DNA of 64,000 bases from an uncultured Pseudomonadales bacterium (lineage in GTDB: Bacteria; Pseudomonadota; Gammaproteobacteria; Pseudomonadales; Balneatricaceae): assembly GCA_943787595.1 (NCBI GenBank), contig CALSNA010000003.1, positions 224,637 to 288,636 of the forward strand, given 5' to 3'. Positions within the stretch are counted from its first letter, which is position 1. Each line of letters starts with the position of its first letter. The position numbers were made by a program, and so were the translations under genes. Below the pieces are notes generated by a model. That model was not told the origin of the DNA and did no database searches. It saw only the letters and a program-made list of their open reading frames with translations. Shown piece by piece: positions 41,979 to 49,900 of this stretch.

Positions 41979-43239
41979 AGGACAGGCATCCATTTTCCTA
42001 TCATCAGCTATACTTAACAGCACAATCAACGCCAAAAGGAATTAGCGATGACCAGAGCCAGAAAACACCTTGTTTGTATCGAAGAGACGCCTTACTACCA
42101 TATCACCTCACGCTGCGTGCGCCACTCTTTTTTATGCGGTTACGACCAGCACAGCGGTCATGACTATGAACACCGTCGTGGCTGGATTGAAGAACGTATA
42201 CGCATATTAAGCTCTGTCTTTGCCATTGATATTGGCACCTACGCTATTATGAGCAACCATTATCATATTGTCCTTAAGCTATGCCCAGAACAGGCCACAG
42301 ACTGGAGCGATAAGGAAGTTTGCCAGCGCTGGCTACAGCTGTTTCAAGACTCATTAATAATGCAAATGCACCTTGCTGGCAAACCCCTAAACAGTGCCCA
42401 ACTGGCAACAGTTAAGGCCACCATACAAGTATGGCACAAGCGACTTACCAACCTTGGCTGGTTTATGAAATGCCTTAACGAACCCATTGCCAGAATGGCC
42501 AATAAAGAAGATGCCTGAACAGGTCACTTTTGGGAAGCACGCTATAAATCTCAGTGCCTAAAAACCAAACAAGCCCTCTTGTCCTGTATGGCTTATGTAG
42601 ATCTTAATCCCGTTAGAGCCAATATGGCCACCACCCCGGAAACCTCCGACCATACAGGCATCAAACAACGTATCGCCCCCACTGTGGATCTGGAAGCCGC
42701 CATTCAGCAACAACTGGAGCAGAGCCAACTGCTTAAATTCAATGGCACAATCAAACCCATGCTACCTTTTCTCGACAGCATCAATAACAACAAACAAAGC
42801 GGCATACCCTGTGCCTGGGAAGACTACCTTAACCTGGTAGATTGGACGGGGCGGGTAGTACGCGACGATAAACGCGGCGCTATCAGCCAGCAACTGCCAC
42901 CTATTCTTGAACAACTAAATATGGAACCCAAAACCTGGATAAAATACGCCACCGCCTTTGAGCATTACCATCCCAGAGTGGTTAATCGGGAAGAATCCAA
43001 GTTAGCAGCCAACACCAGCTAACGCCTTTACCCCCACCTTGTTGCCAAACCACAACATCAGCCATGGGCTGGGGGCTTCACTTGCCAAGAAAACACCCAA
43101 ATGCAGTGATTTGGGGTATTGGCCAGCATCTGTTAAAAACAGTGGCAGTTTTTGTTTATTAACTGAAAAGGGTGCGTTGTTGTCTACACAGTCTATTTCC
43201 TGGTTAAACCTGGACTATGCTCGCTACAATGCCTGTCCT
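41979..43239 (+). mobile_element. RAYT (Y1 transposase) element, copy C
   Basis: Perfect 11-base inverted ends, AGGACAGGCAT at 41979-41989 and ATGCCTGTCCT at 43229-43239, bracket a single transposase gene. Copies A and B elsewhere in the window keep parts of the same ends. The palindromic ends and the encoded HUH/Y1-type protein fit a REP-associated transposase unit. It is inserted within the mobile region between a DUF4263-like fragment and the first attC site. Confidence 0.75.
42048..43022 (+). pseudogene. REP-associated tyrosine (Y1) transposase with one nonsense codon
   Basis: The 324-residue frame has YYHITSRCVR near the N-terminus and AIMSNHYHIVLKL, the His-x-His metal-binding motif of HUH nucleases. 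A single TGA at 42516-42518 interrupts it after NKEDA; the same frame continues GHFWEARYKSQCLKT and YVDLNPVRANMA, conserved in the family. Copy B has TGC at this place, so the stop is a point mutation. The rest of the gene is undamaged. Read-through would restore a full protein, but there is no sign of recoding. Confidence 0.8.
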
Positions 43240-43393
43240 AGTTAAACAAAATCAACAAAGAATCTAGTTAAATATGATGAACTTCTATAAAGGAAAAATT
43301 GAAAAGGCATATCACCGCATATCATTTTTGATATGTTTAAAATAGCTACGGGTCTGATCTGCATATTAATAATCCATGATGAAAAACACGTAA

Positions 43394-43488
43394 CGCCGCC
43401 ATAAGCAGTGAGCAACAGCTTGCTAAAATATGAAACTAAGTGGAACCGAGCAAGCTGTTACGAATCCGACTTAATAGCCTTGTTATAC
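43394..43488 (-). other. attC-like integron recombination site 3 (AIPR cassette)
   Basis: On the minus strand the site begins GTATAAC (R''), followed by AAGGC, has a central stem AACAGCTTGCT/AGCAAGCTGTT with a bulged middle, and ends GGCGGCG before TTACGT, where the next cassette would start. The 95-base length and the TATAACAAGGC opening are typical of Vibrio-like attC sites. The stop of the AIPR frame lies inside it, as often happens for cassette genes. Confidence 0.7.
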
Positions 43489-44733
43489 GCTTTGTACGCC
43501 GAGACTAACAATTCAGTTTCTGATTCTGATTTATATTTTTTTTTATCCATATCAAGGCCGGATTTTTCAAAAATATCTTCAGCGGTTTTAAATAGTGACA
43601 ATGCTTCTGCTTCGTTAAGCAAGATATTCTTGAAAGACTCACAATTTTTTTCCATCTTATTACTGTTGAAAAACTCTAATTTATCTCCTATACCTAGCAG
43701 CCTCACTAAAAAAATTATATGGAAGCGAGCCTTTTTGTTTTTGGCTTTCAAATCATTACTACGGAAAACTGCTCAATTCTAAAATAAAATAATACACTTA
43801 CATAATAAGGGTCATATTTATGCTCTTCGTTAAACATTTTTTCTGCAAATCGCTTAACAATAGTTCCATAGTAACCTGTTACCAAATGAGGTGAATTCAA
43901 GAACATTGATGCGAAAGATTTAATCTGAATAGGAATTGATATTATTTAGGTGCGTTTTATTCCCGCATTAGAGTTATATTGTTACGAACGTCTTTCATAG
44001 TACAAAGGAATGCTATTTTTTTCTGCATTAAAATATAGCTCTAACCTTTTTTGGAAAACACTGATAGCTTCTAATTGTTCAGTTTTAACTTCTGTCTGGC
44101 TATTGGTTTCCAATGTGATATTAGTTTTAATGTCTTCATTTTCTGTAACAACGATTTTAATTGGTAAAAATACCTGTTCAATACCTTCAATTTCTCTACA
44201 ATCATGGAGTACATGACTTGTTTGACAGCCATTTACCACCTTATAATCCCGAATTGTAAACCTATTACCTGCAGGGGTAATTGATGAAGATACGATAGTA
44301 ACTCCATTATTAAGAACACAAAACAGATCAAAGTCTTTAGATTCAAATGTGTTTTTAATTTTTTTATTTACAGGGTTATCACCTTGAAAGTCACGGACAT
44401 TATCGTCAAATATACTATGAATTTTTTCATTCTCATCTTGTATTAATTTTAAATACGATGTGGTTTTTGACTGGATAAAGTGAATATCAGCATCTAGATG
44501 CCCAGAAGTTTCAACAATGTCATTCAACTCATCGCAATCAGTAACTATTCGACCGTTAACTATTATAAATATGCCATCAATGGCGCAATCATCTCCAGCA
44601 CCACTGTGTATATCTTCGAGATCAAAACTTCCTCGGAATTGTTTTGAAGCTATAGAGTAATTAGAAAAATGCTCAAATTGAGTTGCTTCACCCTTATTCC
44701 CTAATTCATTTTGCTCAACAAATGTTGTTAGTA
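43458..44733 (-). pseudogene. decayed AIPR-family (abortive infection) gene
   Basis: AIPR proteins are phage-resistance factors. The pieces in order are GEATQFEHFSNYSI, FDLEDIHSGAGDDCAIDGI, FIQSKTTSYLK, NVRDFQGDNPVNKKI, LNNGVTIVSS, RDYKVVNGCQTSHVL, TNSQTEVKTEQL and LYYERRS, then TAA (43982), QYNSNAGIKR, TAA (43946), and SFASMFLNSPHLVTGYYG. After a frameshift near 43750 the C-terminus follows (ARFHIIFLVRLLGIGDKLEF to SAYKAYNKA). No start codon lies before the first block, so the 5' end is lost. It is a cassette gene: attC site 3 follows directly. The domain order is that of PF10592. Confidence 0.75.
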
Positions 44734-44734
44734 G

Positions 44735-44788
44735 CGAGCGGCAGCGAGTCCAGCCCCATAGGGCTGGACTCGCTGCCGCTCGTTAGCT
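44735..44788 (-). other. attC-like site 4 / perfect hairpin of the fic cassette
   Basis: Positions 44735-44782 are a perfect inverted repeat: two 22-base arms around CATA. On the minus strand it is preceded by AGCTAAC, whose complement GTTAGCT is exactly the junction (G plus TTAGCT) at the 5' end of the fic cassette (46233-46239). This is what a circular cassette predicts. It lacks the unpaired bases normal in attC sites, so it may be a variant or a terminator that replaced the core. Confidence 0.55.
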
Positions 44789-46141
44789 CTCCCATGACTC
44801 AATAATTTTTTCTTTCTCTTTCATGGTATAAACCCACTCGCGTCCTTCCTTGAACTTTTTAAACAAGTTTAATTTTACAAGTCCATTTAAAACCGATGAG
44901 GCGGTGTTGTATGAGCAGCCTAAGTTTTTCTCTACGTTTCTTATTGTAAAGGCAATTGTAGAATTACTTTTAGCCACCTGGAAAACAGTTCTCTGTTTAT
45001 CGTTGAGCTTTTTATATAGTCCAGATTTCCACAACCATTGATTAAATTTTTCGATTTCACGCGCCGCACTTTGTGTTGCTTTTTTAAATTTCTCAATTGC
45101 TCTAACAACAATCCCGCTTTGATATTCAATGAAATACGTCAAATCCATTTCATCTGTTTCTGTGTAAAGGTAACTCTTAGCGTATTGTGATGGTGCTTTG
45201 GTTAAAAGTACGCTAATCGCGATGTATCTGAATGCAGCAAAATCGCTTTTAAATAAGTACCAATAAAACAAAGCCCTGGCCACCCTACCGTTACCATCCT
45301 GAAAAGGATGCTCAAAACCAATACAGAAATGTAGAACCATCGATTTTACGAGCGGATGAATATATTCAGACTCCGATATTTCATTGTGATCTGAATTAAT
45401 CCAGTTAATAATTAGATCCATTCTGGATTTAATGCCTTTAGCTGGCGGAGGTGTATGTAATATCTGTCCCTCAGAACCCTCTACACGTACGGTATCTGAT
45501 TTGCGAAAAAAGCCTGGCTTATATACATCATCACTAATGCCTTCAACACCTACGCGGTGCATTTCTGTAATTAGTTCAATAGATAGTTTTTTATTCCTAT
45601 TTTCCCAAGCGTAAATCATCATTCGAAAGTTTCCCAAGATCATCTTTTCATCTGGGGTTTTCGGCTTCCGATTTCTTTTCAGTATGTCTTTAGCGACCCT
45701 AGTAGTTGTCGCTGCACCTTCAAGTTGACTGCTGCTAATAGACTCATCTTCGATAAGATCCTTCAGAAGATAATCCATTTGTGCGTTTTCACCAATTTTA
45801 CTGCTGATCCATTCAAGCGAGGCTGTAGTTGCATTCCTGTCAGTTTCGGAAATCGCTTTTTGTATTAAGGGAGTAAGAACAAACCCGCAATTAACTGCTG
45901 GCTCACCAAGTTTGATAATACTTGTTTGCTGGCGAGTTCTGGCTGATTTAACTACAGACCAGGCTATAGAATGAACAAGATCAGGAGCAAATCTGTGCCT
46001 TAAGGCATCAAAATGGAGATATCTACCCTTACTATCTGTAAGGCTAAAGTACTTTAAGTAATCAGTTATCTTGTCGGGACAATTTGCAGTAATGGTGTTA
46101 AATGGATTTGAATCAACTTTTGGGGGTCTAGCTACTTTCAT
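44783..46141 (-). CDS. Fic-family protein (predicted AMP transferase)
   Basis: Fic enzymes transfer AMP (or related groups) to hydroxyl side chains of target proteins. The active motif HPFQDGNGRVAR is at residues 278-289, complete with catalytic His. An N-terminal inhibitory helix motif SSQLEG (about 137-142) matches the (S/T)xxxE(G/N) pattern of self-inhibited class II Fic proteins. The C-terminal region (about 385-450) looks like a winged helix, with NVEKNLGCSYNTASSVLNGL. The 452 residues are intact. It forms a complete integron cassette with its own promoter and twin operator. Confidence 0.88.
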   Translation of the reverse strand: MKVARPPKVDSNPFNTITANCPDKITDYLKYFSLTDSKGRYLHFDALRHRFAPDLVHSIAWSVVKSARTRQQTSIIKLGEPAVNCGFVLTPLIQKAISETDRNATTASLEWISSKIGENAQMDYLLKDLIEDESISSSQLEGAATTTRVAKDILKRNRKPKTPDEKMILGNFRMMIYAWENRNKKLSIELITEMHRVGVEGISDDVYKPGFFRKSDTVRVEGSEGQILHTPPPAKGIKSRMDLIINWINSDHNEISESEYIHPLVKSMVLHFCIGFEHPFQDGNGRVARALFYWYLFKSDFAAFRYIAISVLLTKAPSQYAKSYLYTETDEMDLTYFIEYQSGIVVRAIEKFKKATQSAAREIEKFNQWLWKSGLYKKLNDKQRTVFQVAKSNSTIAFTIRNVEKNLGCSYNTASSVLNGLVKLNLFKKFKEGREWVYTMKEKEKIIESWES

Positions 46142-46168
46142 ATCTCAATTTCCGAATATTTTGAGATA
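46139..46168. promoter_or_regulatory. palindromic operator 1 of fic
   Basis: TATCTCAA at 46141-46148 and TTGAGATA at 46161-46168 are inverted copies, 20 bases apart start to start. The left half touches the fic ATG (46139-46141). The protein's own C-terminal winged helix is an obvious candidate to bind here; that is inference. Confidence 0.6.
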
Positions 46169-46169
46169 A

Positions 46170-46219
46170 TAATATACCAAATTAGTGTATTTGTCTCATT
46201 TTTGTCGATTTTTGAGATA
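46170..46219 (-). promoter_or_regulatory. fic promoter with operator 2
   Basis: A second copy of the palindrome, TGTCTCAT at 46192-46199 and TTGAGATA at 46212-46219, has exactly the same 20-base offset as operator 1. Between the two operators the minus strand has TATATT (near 46170-46180) as a plausible -10, with TGAGAC about 16 bases upstream. Twin sites flanking a promoter suggest negative autoregulation. Confidence 0.5.
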
Positions 46220-46232
46220 AAGGTGGGTTTAA

Positions 46233-46321
46233 AGCTAACGCCCAGCACACGGGCTGACAAAGTGCGAAGCAGTTTGGCACAACATAGTTGTGCTTAACGT
46301 ACTGCTGCTGGTTATAAGGCC
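46233..46321 (-). other. attC-like site 2 (exported-protein cassette)
   Basis: The minus strand opens GGCCTTATAAC and closes GGGCG before TTAGCT. Inside are an inverted pair around AGCACAACTATGTTGTGC and the segment CAGCCCGTGTGCTGGGCG, shared with site 1. The R'' box GGCCTTATAAC is the exact complement of the 5' end of the same cassette (TTATAAGGCC at 46805-46814), as cassette circularisation requires. Confidence 0.75.
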
Positions 46322-46804
46322 TAATCGATTTCACGAACTTGAGTTTTAGAGATTGCTGCTAGTACCTTACCTGCCTCTGATTTAAATGAACCATTATAAG
46401 ATGACATGGCACTGGTTAATTGCTTTTGAAGCTTCGATAAATAAACCGAGTACTCAGGGTTGCCGTTATAGTTAGTTAATAAATTAGGCTACAATGTTTT
46501 GTAGCCAAGTTTCTAGTGACTTTGGGTGTTTGTTGAACCAAGCTAGCATGTTGTCACTTTTGTATATTAGAGCTTGAGCAATATATGGGGAAACTTCACT
46601 GCCAATAGCACCCTCGCGATTTTGCCAGATAATACCCAAAGTATTAATGATAGGCATAACTTCAATATCTGATGATGCTTGTAATTGGTTAGAAATAGTT
46701 TTCTCGTTTTGGAGTAACCACGCGGCATTAAGCTTTGTTAGTTCAGAAGCAAAACTAAAACTAGCTATTAGAGAAATTGTGATTGTAGAGAAAATCTTCA
46801 TCAT
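46321..46804 (-). pseudogene. exported protein cassette, frameshifted
   Basis: The gene starts at tandem ATG codons directly behind attC site 1. Residues 1-20 (MMKIFSTITISLIASFSFAS) are a signal peptide. The first frame runs 106 residues to LQNIVA and a stop at 46484. One base later a second frame continues NLLTNYNGNPEYSVYLSKLQ to KTQVREID, stopping at 46321 inside attC site 2. A single +1 shift thus joins the halves into about 160 residues. I do not recognise the family. If the short form is expressed, it would still be exported. Confidence 0.6.
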
Positions 46805-46904
46805 GGCCTTATAATGCCCCAAACACGGGCTGGCGAACTGCGAAGCAGTTTGACAGTCCGCAACAACGAAGTTTTTGTATGCGTTCTTTGCCTTGTTATA
46901 AGAC
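46805..46904 (-). other. attC-like site 1 (DUF4263-like cassette)
   Basis: The minus strand opens GTCTTATAACAAGGC, 4 bases after the DDDIPF stop codon, and closes GGGGCATTATAAGGCC, immediately followed by the ATG of the next gene. An inner pair AACTGCTTCGCAGTT and the segment CAGCCCGTGTTTGGGGC are shared with site 2. The base before the crossover point is A instead of the conserved G, so this site may no longer recombine. Confidence 0.75.
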
Positions 46905-46907
46905 AAG

Positions 46908-47189
46908 CTAGAACGGAATGTCATCATCAAATAGATTAACCTCTTACTCACTTTCAAGTAGTTTTATTAGTTGTCGAGTTTTATCGAATAGCTCATCAAA
47001 CGTAATCACTGTTAGCCCTGGGAATTGGTGCCGGTAAAGCTCGAATGCTTTTAGTTTTATTTGGTCCTTAAGTTCGTTTTGTGCATTACCAATGATTACT
47101 GCACATTGAAAGATAATCGATCTGAATTTATTAAAAAAATTAATTAGCTTGGTCGTAAATATCATAAATGTGAGATATTTCGTGACTTT
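46908..47189 (-). pseudogene. C-terminal fragment of a DUF4263/Shedu-like nuclease, ending DDDIPF
   Basis: The frame reads SIIFQCAVIIGNAQNELKDQ, then KLKAFELYRHQFPGLTVITF, DELFDKTRQLIKLLESE, a TAA stop (46944-46946), and EVNLFDDDIPF with TAG at 46908. The blocks V-I-I-G-N, K-x-F-E-L-Y-R and V-I-T-F-D-E-L are those of the C-terminal end of DUF4263 (SduA of the Shedu anti-phage system). The catalytic core is missing upstream. The last six residues equal the SSB C-terminal tip. attC site 1 follows at 4 bases, so it was a cassette gene. Confidence 0.6.
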
Positions 47190-47391
47190 TTTTTATTGCC
47201 CTCAATATCAATTCACAATGCAGTATTTAAAATGGCGGTGTATTGAACCCCTTTGAGTTCTAATCCTCTACACCTACCATTGAGTTGCAACAATAATCGT
47301 CCTGAAAATCACTAAAAGCAAGGTTTTTGTTGCTAAGGTACTGACGGTTTCCACCTTAAATACTGGGCAGCATTGTATCCTTAATACGGAT

Positions 47392-47432
47392 TAATACGGT
47401 ACCGTATCGGGGGTTCGAATCCTGCTTTTCCC
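47392..47432 (+). pseudogene. 3' fragment of a tRNA-Ser gene, possible attachment site
   Basis: The sequence ATACGGTACCGTAT forms the long variable arm of a serine tRNA. It is followed by CGGGGGTTCGAATCCTGC (T arm, one mismatch) and TTTTCCC (acceptor strand). The whole closely resembles the 3' end of E. coli tRNA-Ser(GGA) (CGTATCGGGGGTTCGAATCC). The 5' half of the tRNA is absent. Such 3' ends are the usual att sites left by islands and phages. Confidence 0.6.
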
Positions 47433-47584
47433 TCATTGGAAACACTCAATATTATTGCAATAACTTTTGCTATTTGTAAAATTCTACGCGAGACACCACT
47501 TCTCCCAGTGACATAATATGGTGCTTGACTTCTGGTTCAATCACACTCTTGTTGTCGAAATCCAGAATATGCATTTCTTTACCT

Positions 47585-48025
47585 TCAATCACATATTCTA
47601 ATTCCCCTTTGTTTCATTCCGTCTTTATTTTGTACTGCATCAGCTAATGTATATTTATTCATCGTATCAATAAAATTTTTCGTGGCTTCAAACAAGTAAT
47701 TTTTAAGCTGACATGAGCCTGTGATCCGGCATGTATTGGTTTTAGCATCGAAGCATTCGACTATATTCATATTTGGCTCTAATTGTTTAATCAGATCACC
47801 CAAACATAGGTTTTCTGTGCCTTGAGCAATCTGTAAGCCGCCGCCTTTACCCTTTGTCGTTTCAATATATCCTAACTGAGAAAGCCTGTGCACAACTTTT
47901 ACCAAATGATTGCGTGAAATGCCGTAATGCTCTGCGATTTCTTTTACGCTGGTTATATTTTCTGAACGAGCAGCTACATACATGAGTGTGCGAAGTCCAT
48001 AATCAGTAAAACGGGTTATTTGCAT
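47585..48025 (-). CDS. nsrR: nitric oxide-sensing repressor NsrR (Rrf2 family)
   Basis: NsrR is an iron-sulfur repressor that releases DNA when NO attacks its cluster. The 146 residues have the Rrf2 winged helix (MQITRFTDYGLRTLMYVA; GISRNHLVKVVHRLSQLGYI; GKGGGLQIA) and three clustered Cys (CFDAKTNTC, then GSC) that ligate the cluster. It is divergent from hmp, its classic target, with a palindromic operator in the 83-base gap. Confidence 0.93.
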   Translation of the reverse strand: MQITRFTDYGLRTLMYVAARSENITSVKEIAEHYGISRNHLVKVVHRLSQLGYIETTKGKGGGLQIAQGTENLCLGDLIKQLEPNMNIVECFDAKTNTCRITGSCQLKNYLFEATKNFIDTMNKYTLADAVQNKDGMKQRGIRICD

Positions 48026-48067
48026 TTTTTAACTCAAAAACAGGTTGCAGTGTTAAAGTCGGTTACT

Positions 48068-48093
48068 ATAATATGTATTAAAAATATATATTA
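48068..48093. promoter_or_regulatory. predicted NsrR operator between nsrR and hmp
   Basis: AATATGTATTAAAAATATATATT is an imperfect A/T-rich palindrome resembling the known NsrR motif (AAGATGYATTT and its inverse). It lies 16-40 bases before the hmp ATG, next to the likely ribosome-binding site AAAGGAG. It probably controls both genes. Confidence 0.65.
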
Positions 48094-48108
48094 TAAAAGG
48101 AGTTTTCC

Positions 48109-49341
48109 ATGCTTTCCCAACAAACCATCGATATTGTTAGTTCAACAGCCCCTATTTTACAGGAGTATGGTGGAACTCTAACAAAGCATTTTTACAAGCG
48201 CATGTTTTCTCATAACCCAGAAGTTGCGCCTTATTTTAATTCAGCTCACCAAGCCGGAGGTACTCAGCAAAGAGCATTGGCCGGTGCTATTTGTGCCTAT
48301 GCTGCCAATATAGACAATCTGGAAGTATTGGGTAGCGCGGTGGAGTTGATCGGCCAAAAACACGCCTCGTTGATGATTAATCCGGAACACTATCCAGTTG
48401 TTGGTGAAAATCTGCTCGCTTCTATTAGAGAAGTTTTGGGCGAAGGTGCAACAGATAATATCATTGATGCGTGGGCGGAGGCTTACGGAGTGCTTGCTGA
48501 CATCATGATTGGGCGCGAGAAACAAATTTATAATGATAATGCCGAAAAATTCGGCGGCTGGGCAGGCTTTAGAACATTCAAAATTGATAAGAAAGAAAAG
48601 GAAAGCAGAAGCATCACATCTTTTTATCTTAAACTTGAGGATGGTGGGGCATTACCTGAATATTTACCGGGACAATATATCACAGTTCGCATGAGAACAC
48701 CCAACGGTTCAACCACTATGCGCAATTATAGTCTGTCCGATAAACCGAGGCTGGATTATTTCCGCATCAGTGTAAAGCGTGAAGTTGGCATAAAAGCTGA
48801 TACACCTAAAGGCTATGTTTCCAACAAACTCCATGATGATATTGAGGTTGGTGATTTGATTGAAGTTGGCCCCCCATGTGGTGAATTCTTTTTGAACCTT
48901 AATAATCATCATGAGCGCCCACTTGTCCTGCTTGCGGCTGGTGTTGGGATTACGCCGATATTAAGCATTTTGAAATCAGCTGTCGAATCCATGCCTGAGC
49001 GCGAAATTATTTTTGTTCATGGTTGTCTAAATGAAGATATACAGCCTTTTAAAGCAATAATTGATAAATTAGCAGTAACACACTCGATGCTGAAAATTCA
49101 TTATCGTTACAGCGATCCTGAAATGGAAGGTATCAACCGCAAGGGAAACTGCTCAACAGGTTTTGTTGATGCAAAGCTAATTGAATCTCTTGTGTCGGAT
49201 CGTCATGCCGATTATTACTTCTGCGGCCCCAGGCCATTTATGGTCAATATCTATCAAGACTTATTAAAATGGGGTGTTCCCAGTAATCAGGTTCACTTTG
49301 AGTTTTTTGGCCCTAAAGAAGAACTCCAAAAAACTGCATAA
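48109..49341 (+). CDS. hmp: flavohaemoglobin / nitric oxide dioxygenase
   Basis: Hmp oxidises nitric oxide to nitrate using O2 and NAD(P)H. The globin domain (1-140) has the proximal His region GQKHASLMINPEHYPVVGENLL. The FAD domain has the RNYSLSDKP motif, and the NAD domain has LAAGVGITPILSIL and YYFCGPRPFM, with the C-terminal EFFGP. 410 residues is slightly longer than E. coli Hmp (396). The start has AAAGGAG upstream. Confidence 0.97.
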   Translation: MLSQQTIDIVSSTAPILQEYGGTLTKHFYKRMFSHNPEVAPYFNSAHQAGGTQQRALAGAICAYAANIDNLEVLGSAVELIGQKHASLMINPEHYPVVGENLLASIREVLGEGATDNIIDAWAEAYGVLADIMIGREKQIYNDNAEKFGGWAGFRTFKIDKKEKESRSITSFYLKLEDGGALPEYLPGQYITVRMRTPNGSTTMRNYSLSDKPRLDYFRISVKREVGIKADTPKGYVSNKLHDDIEVGDLIEVGPPCGEFFLNLNNHHERPLVLLAAGVGITPILSILKSAVESMPEREIIFVHGCLNEDIQPFKAIIDKLAVTHSMLKIHYRYSDPEMEGINRKGNCSTGFVDAKLIESLVSDRHADYYFCGPRPFMVNIYQDLLKWGVPSNQVHFEFFGPKEELQKTA

Positions 49342-49394
49342 TATTTACCATTTAAATATTATAACGGCATTATAGAATTACAGCATACTCATTC

Positions 49395-49760
49395 AGCCAG
49401 CAGAATGTCTCGACCAGTTTCATCTTCTTAACAGTGCCGCATGGGATTTCCAGCAACTTGGGATTAGCGAACACGACCGCCAAACATTATACGCAGGAAA
49501 CTGCCAGACTCAGGCGGTTCCTGCTGTAGAGAAACTCAATATTGCGCGTGAGGCTTTCGGCGTTGGAGGTCACCATGGAAATCAGCATGATGGGTACTTC
49601 TTGGCCTTGGAACTTATCAACGGTGACGACCAGAATATCATCTTCGGTGATCAGGCATGTAGTGCCATCACAGTCGGGGAACTTTTGGCCGGGCGAGGCA
49701 TCGTATTTGGCTTTAAAGCTCAGTACCTCGCTTTCCCAAGTACGGTGCTTTTGGGGGAAG
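49395..49760 (-). pseudogene. C-terminal remnant of an SF1 helicase (RecB-like nuclease fusion type)
   Basis: The minus strand reads VVTVDKFQGQEVPIMLISMV, then NIEFLYSRNRLSLAVSCV, a stop, CLAVVFANPKLLEIPCGTV and MKLVETFCWL. V-D-K-F-Q-G-Q-E, E-F-L-Y-S-x-N-R-L-x-V-A-x-S-R-A and C-R-T-x-x-Q-M are the motif V/VI region of SF1 helicases of the TM0106/RecB-like type. Only this end is present and it carries a stop in motif VI. Confidence 0.6.
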
Positions 49761-49900
49761 GGGCATGTATAGGATAGAAATCAGAAAGAAACAGGGGGTA
49801 TTATACCGAGCAAGTCGATTGCTAATCGCGCAGGAGACCAAAAATGCTAGGCTTTCGTAGCTTCCCCATAATGAGCATAACAAGGTTTGCATGTTGTAAA

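Noticed and set aside
42516..42518. UGA recoding (stop read as an amino acid) to rescue the RAYT transposase and other TGA-broken genes
   Set aside because: Other broken genes carry TAA and TAG as well, core genes end in TGA normally, and copy B has TGC at the same place; simple mutation explains it.
43408..43782. Plus-strand 124-residue ORF
   Set aside because: It is antisense to the AIPR C-terminus, whose family blocks are clear, and overlaps an attC-like site.
46908..46950. An ssb gene end, because of DDDIPF
   Set aside because: The residues before it are not the Gly/Gln/Pro-rich SSB linker or OB fold; they match the DUF4263 C-terminus instead.
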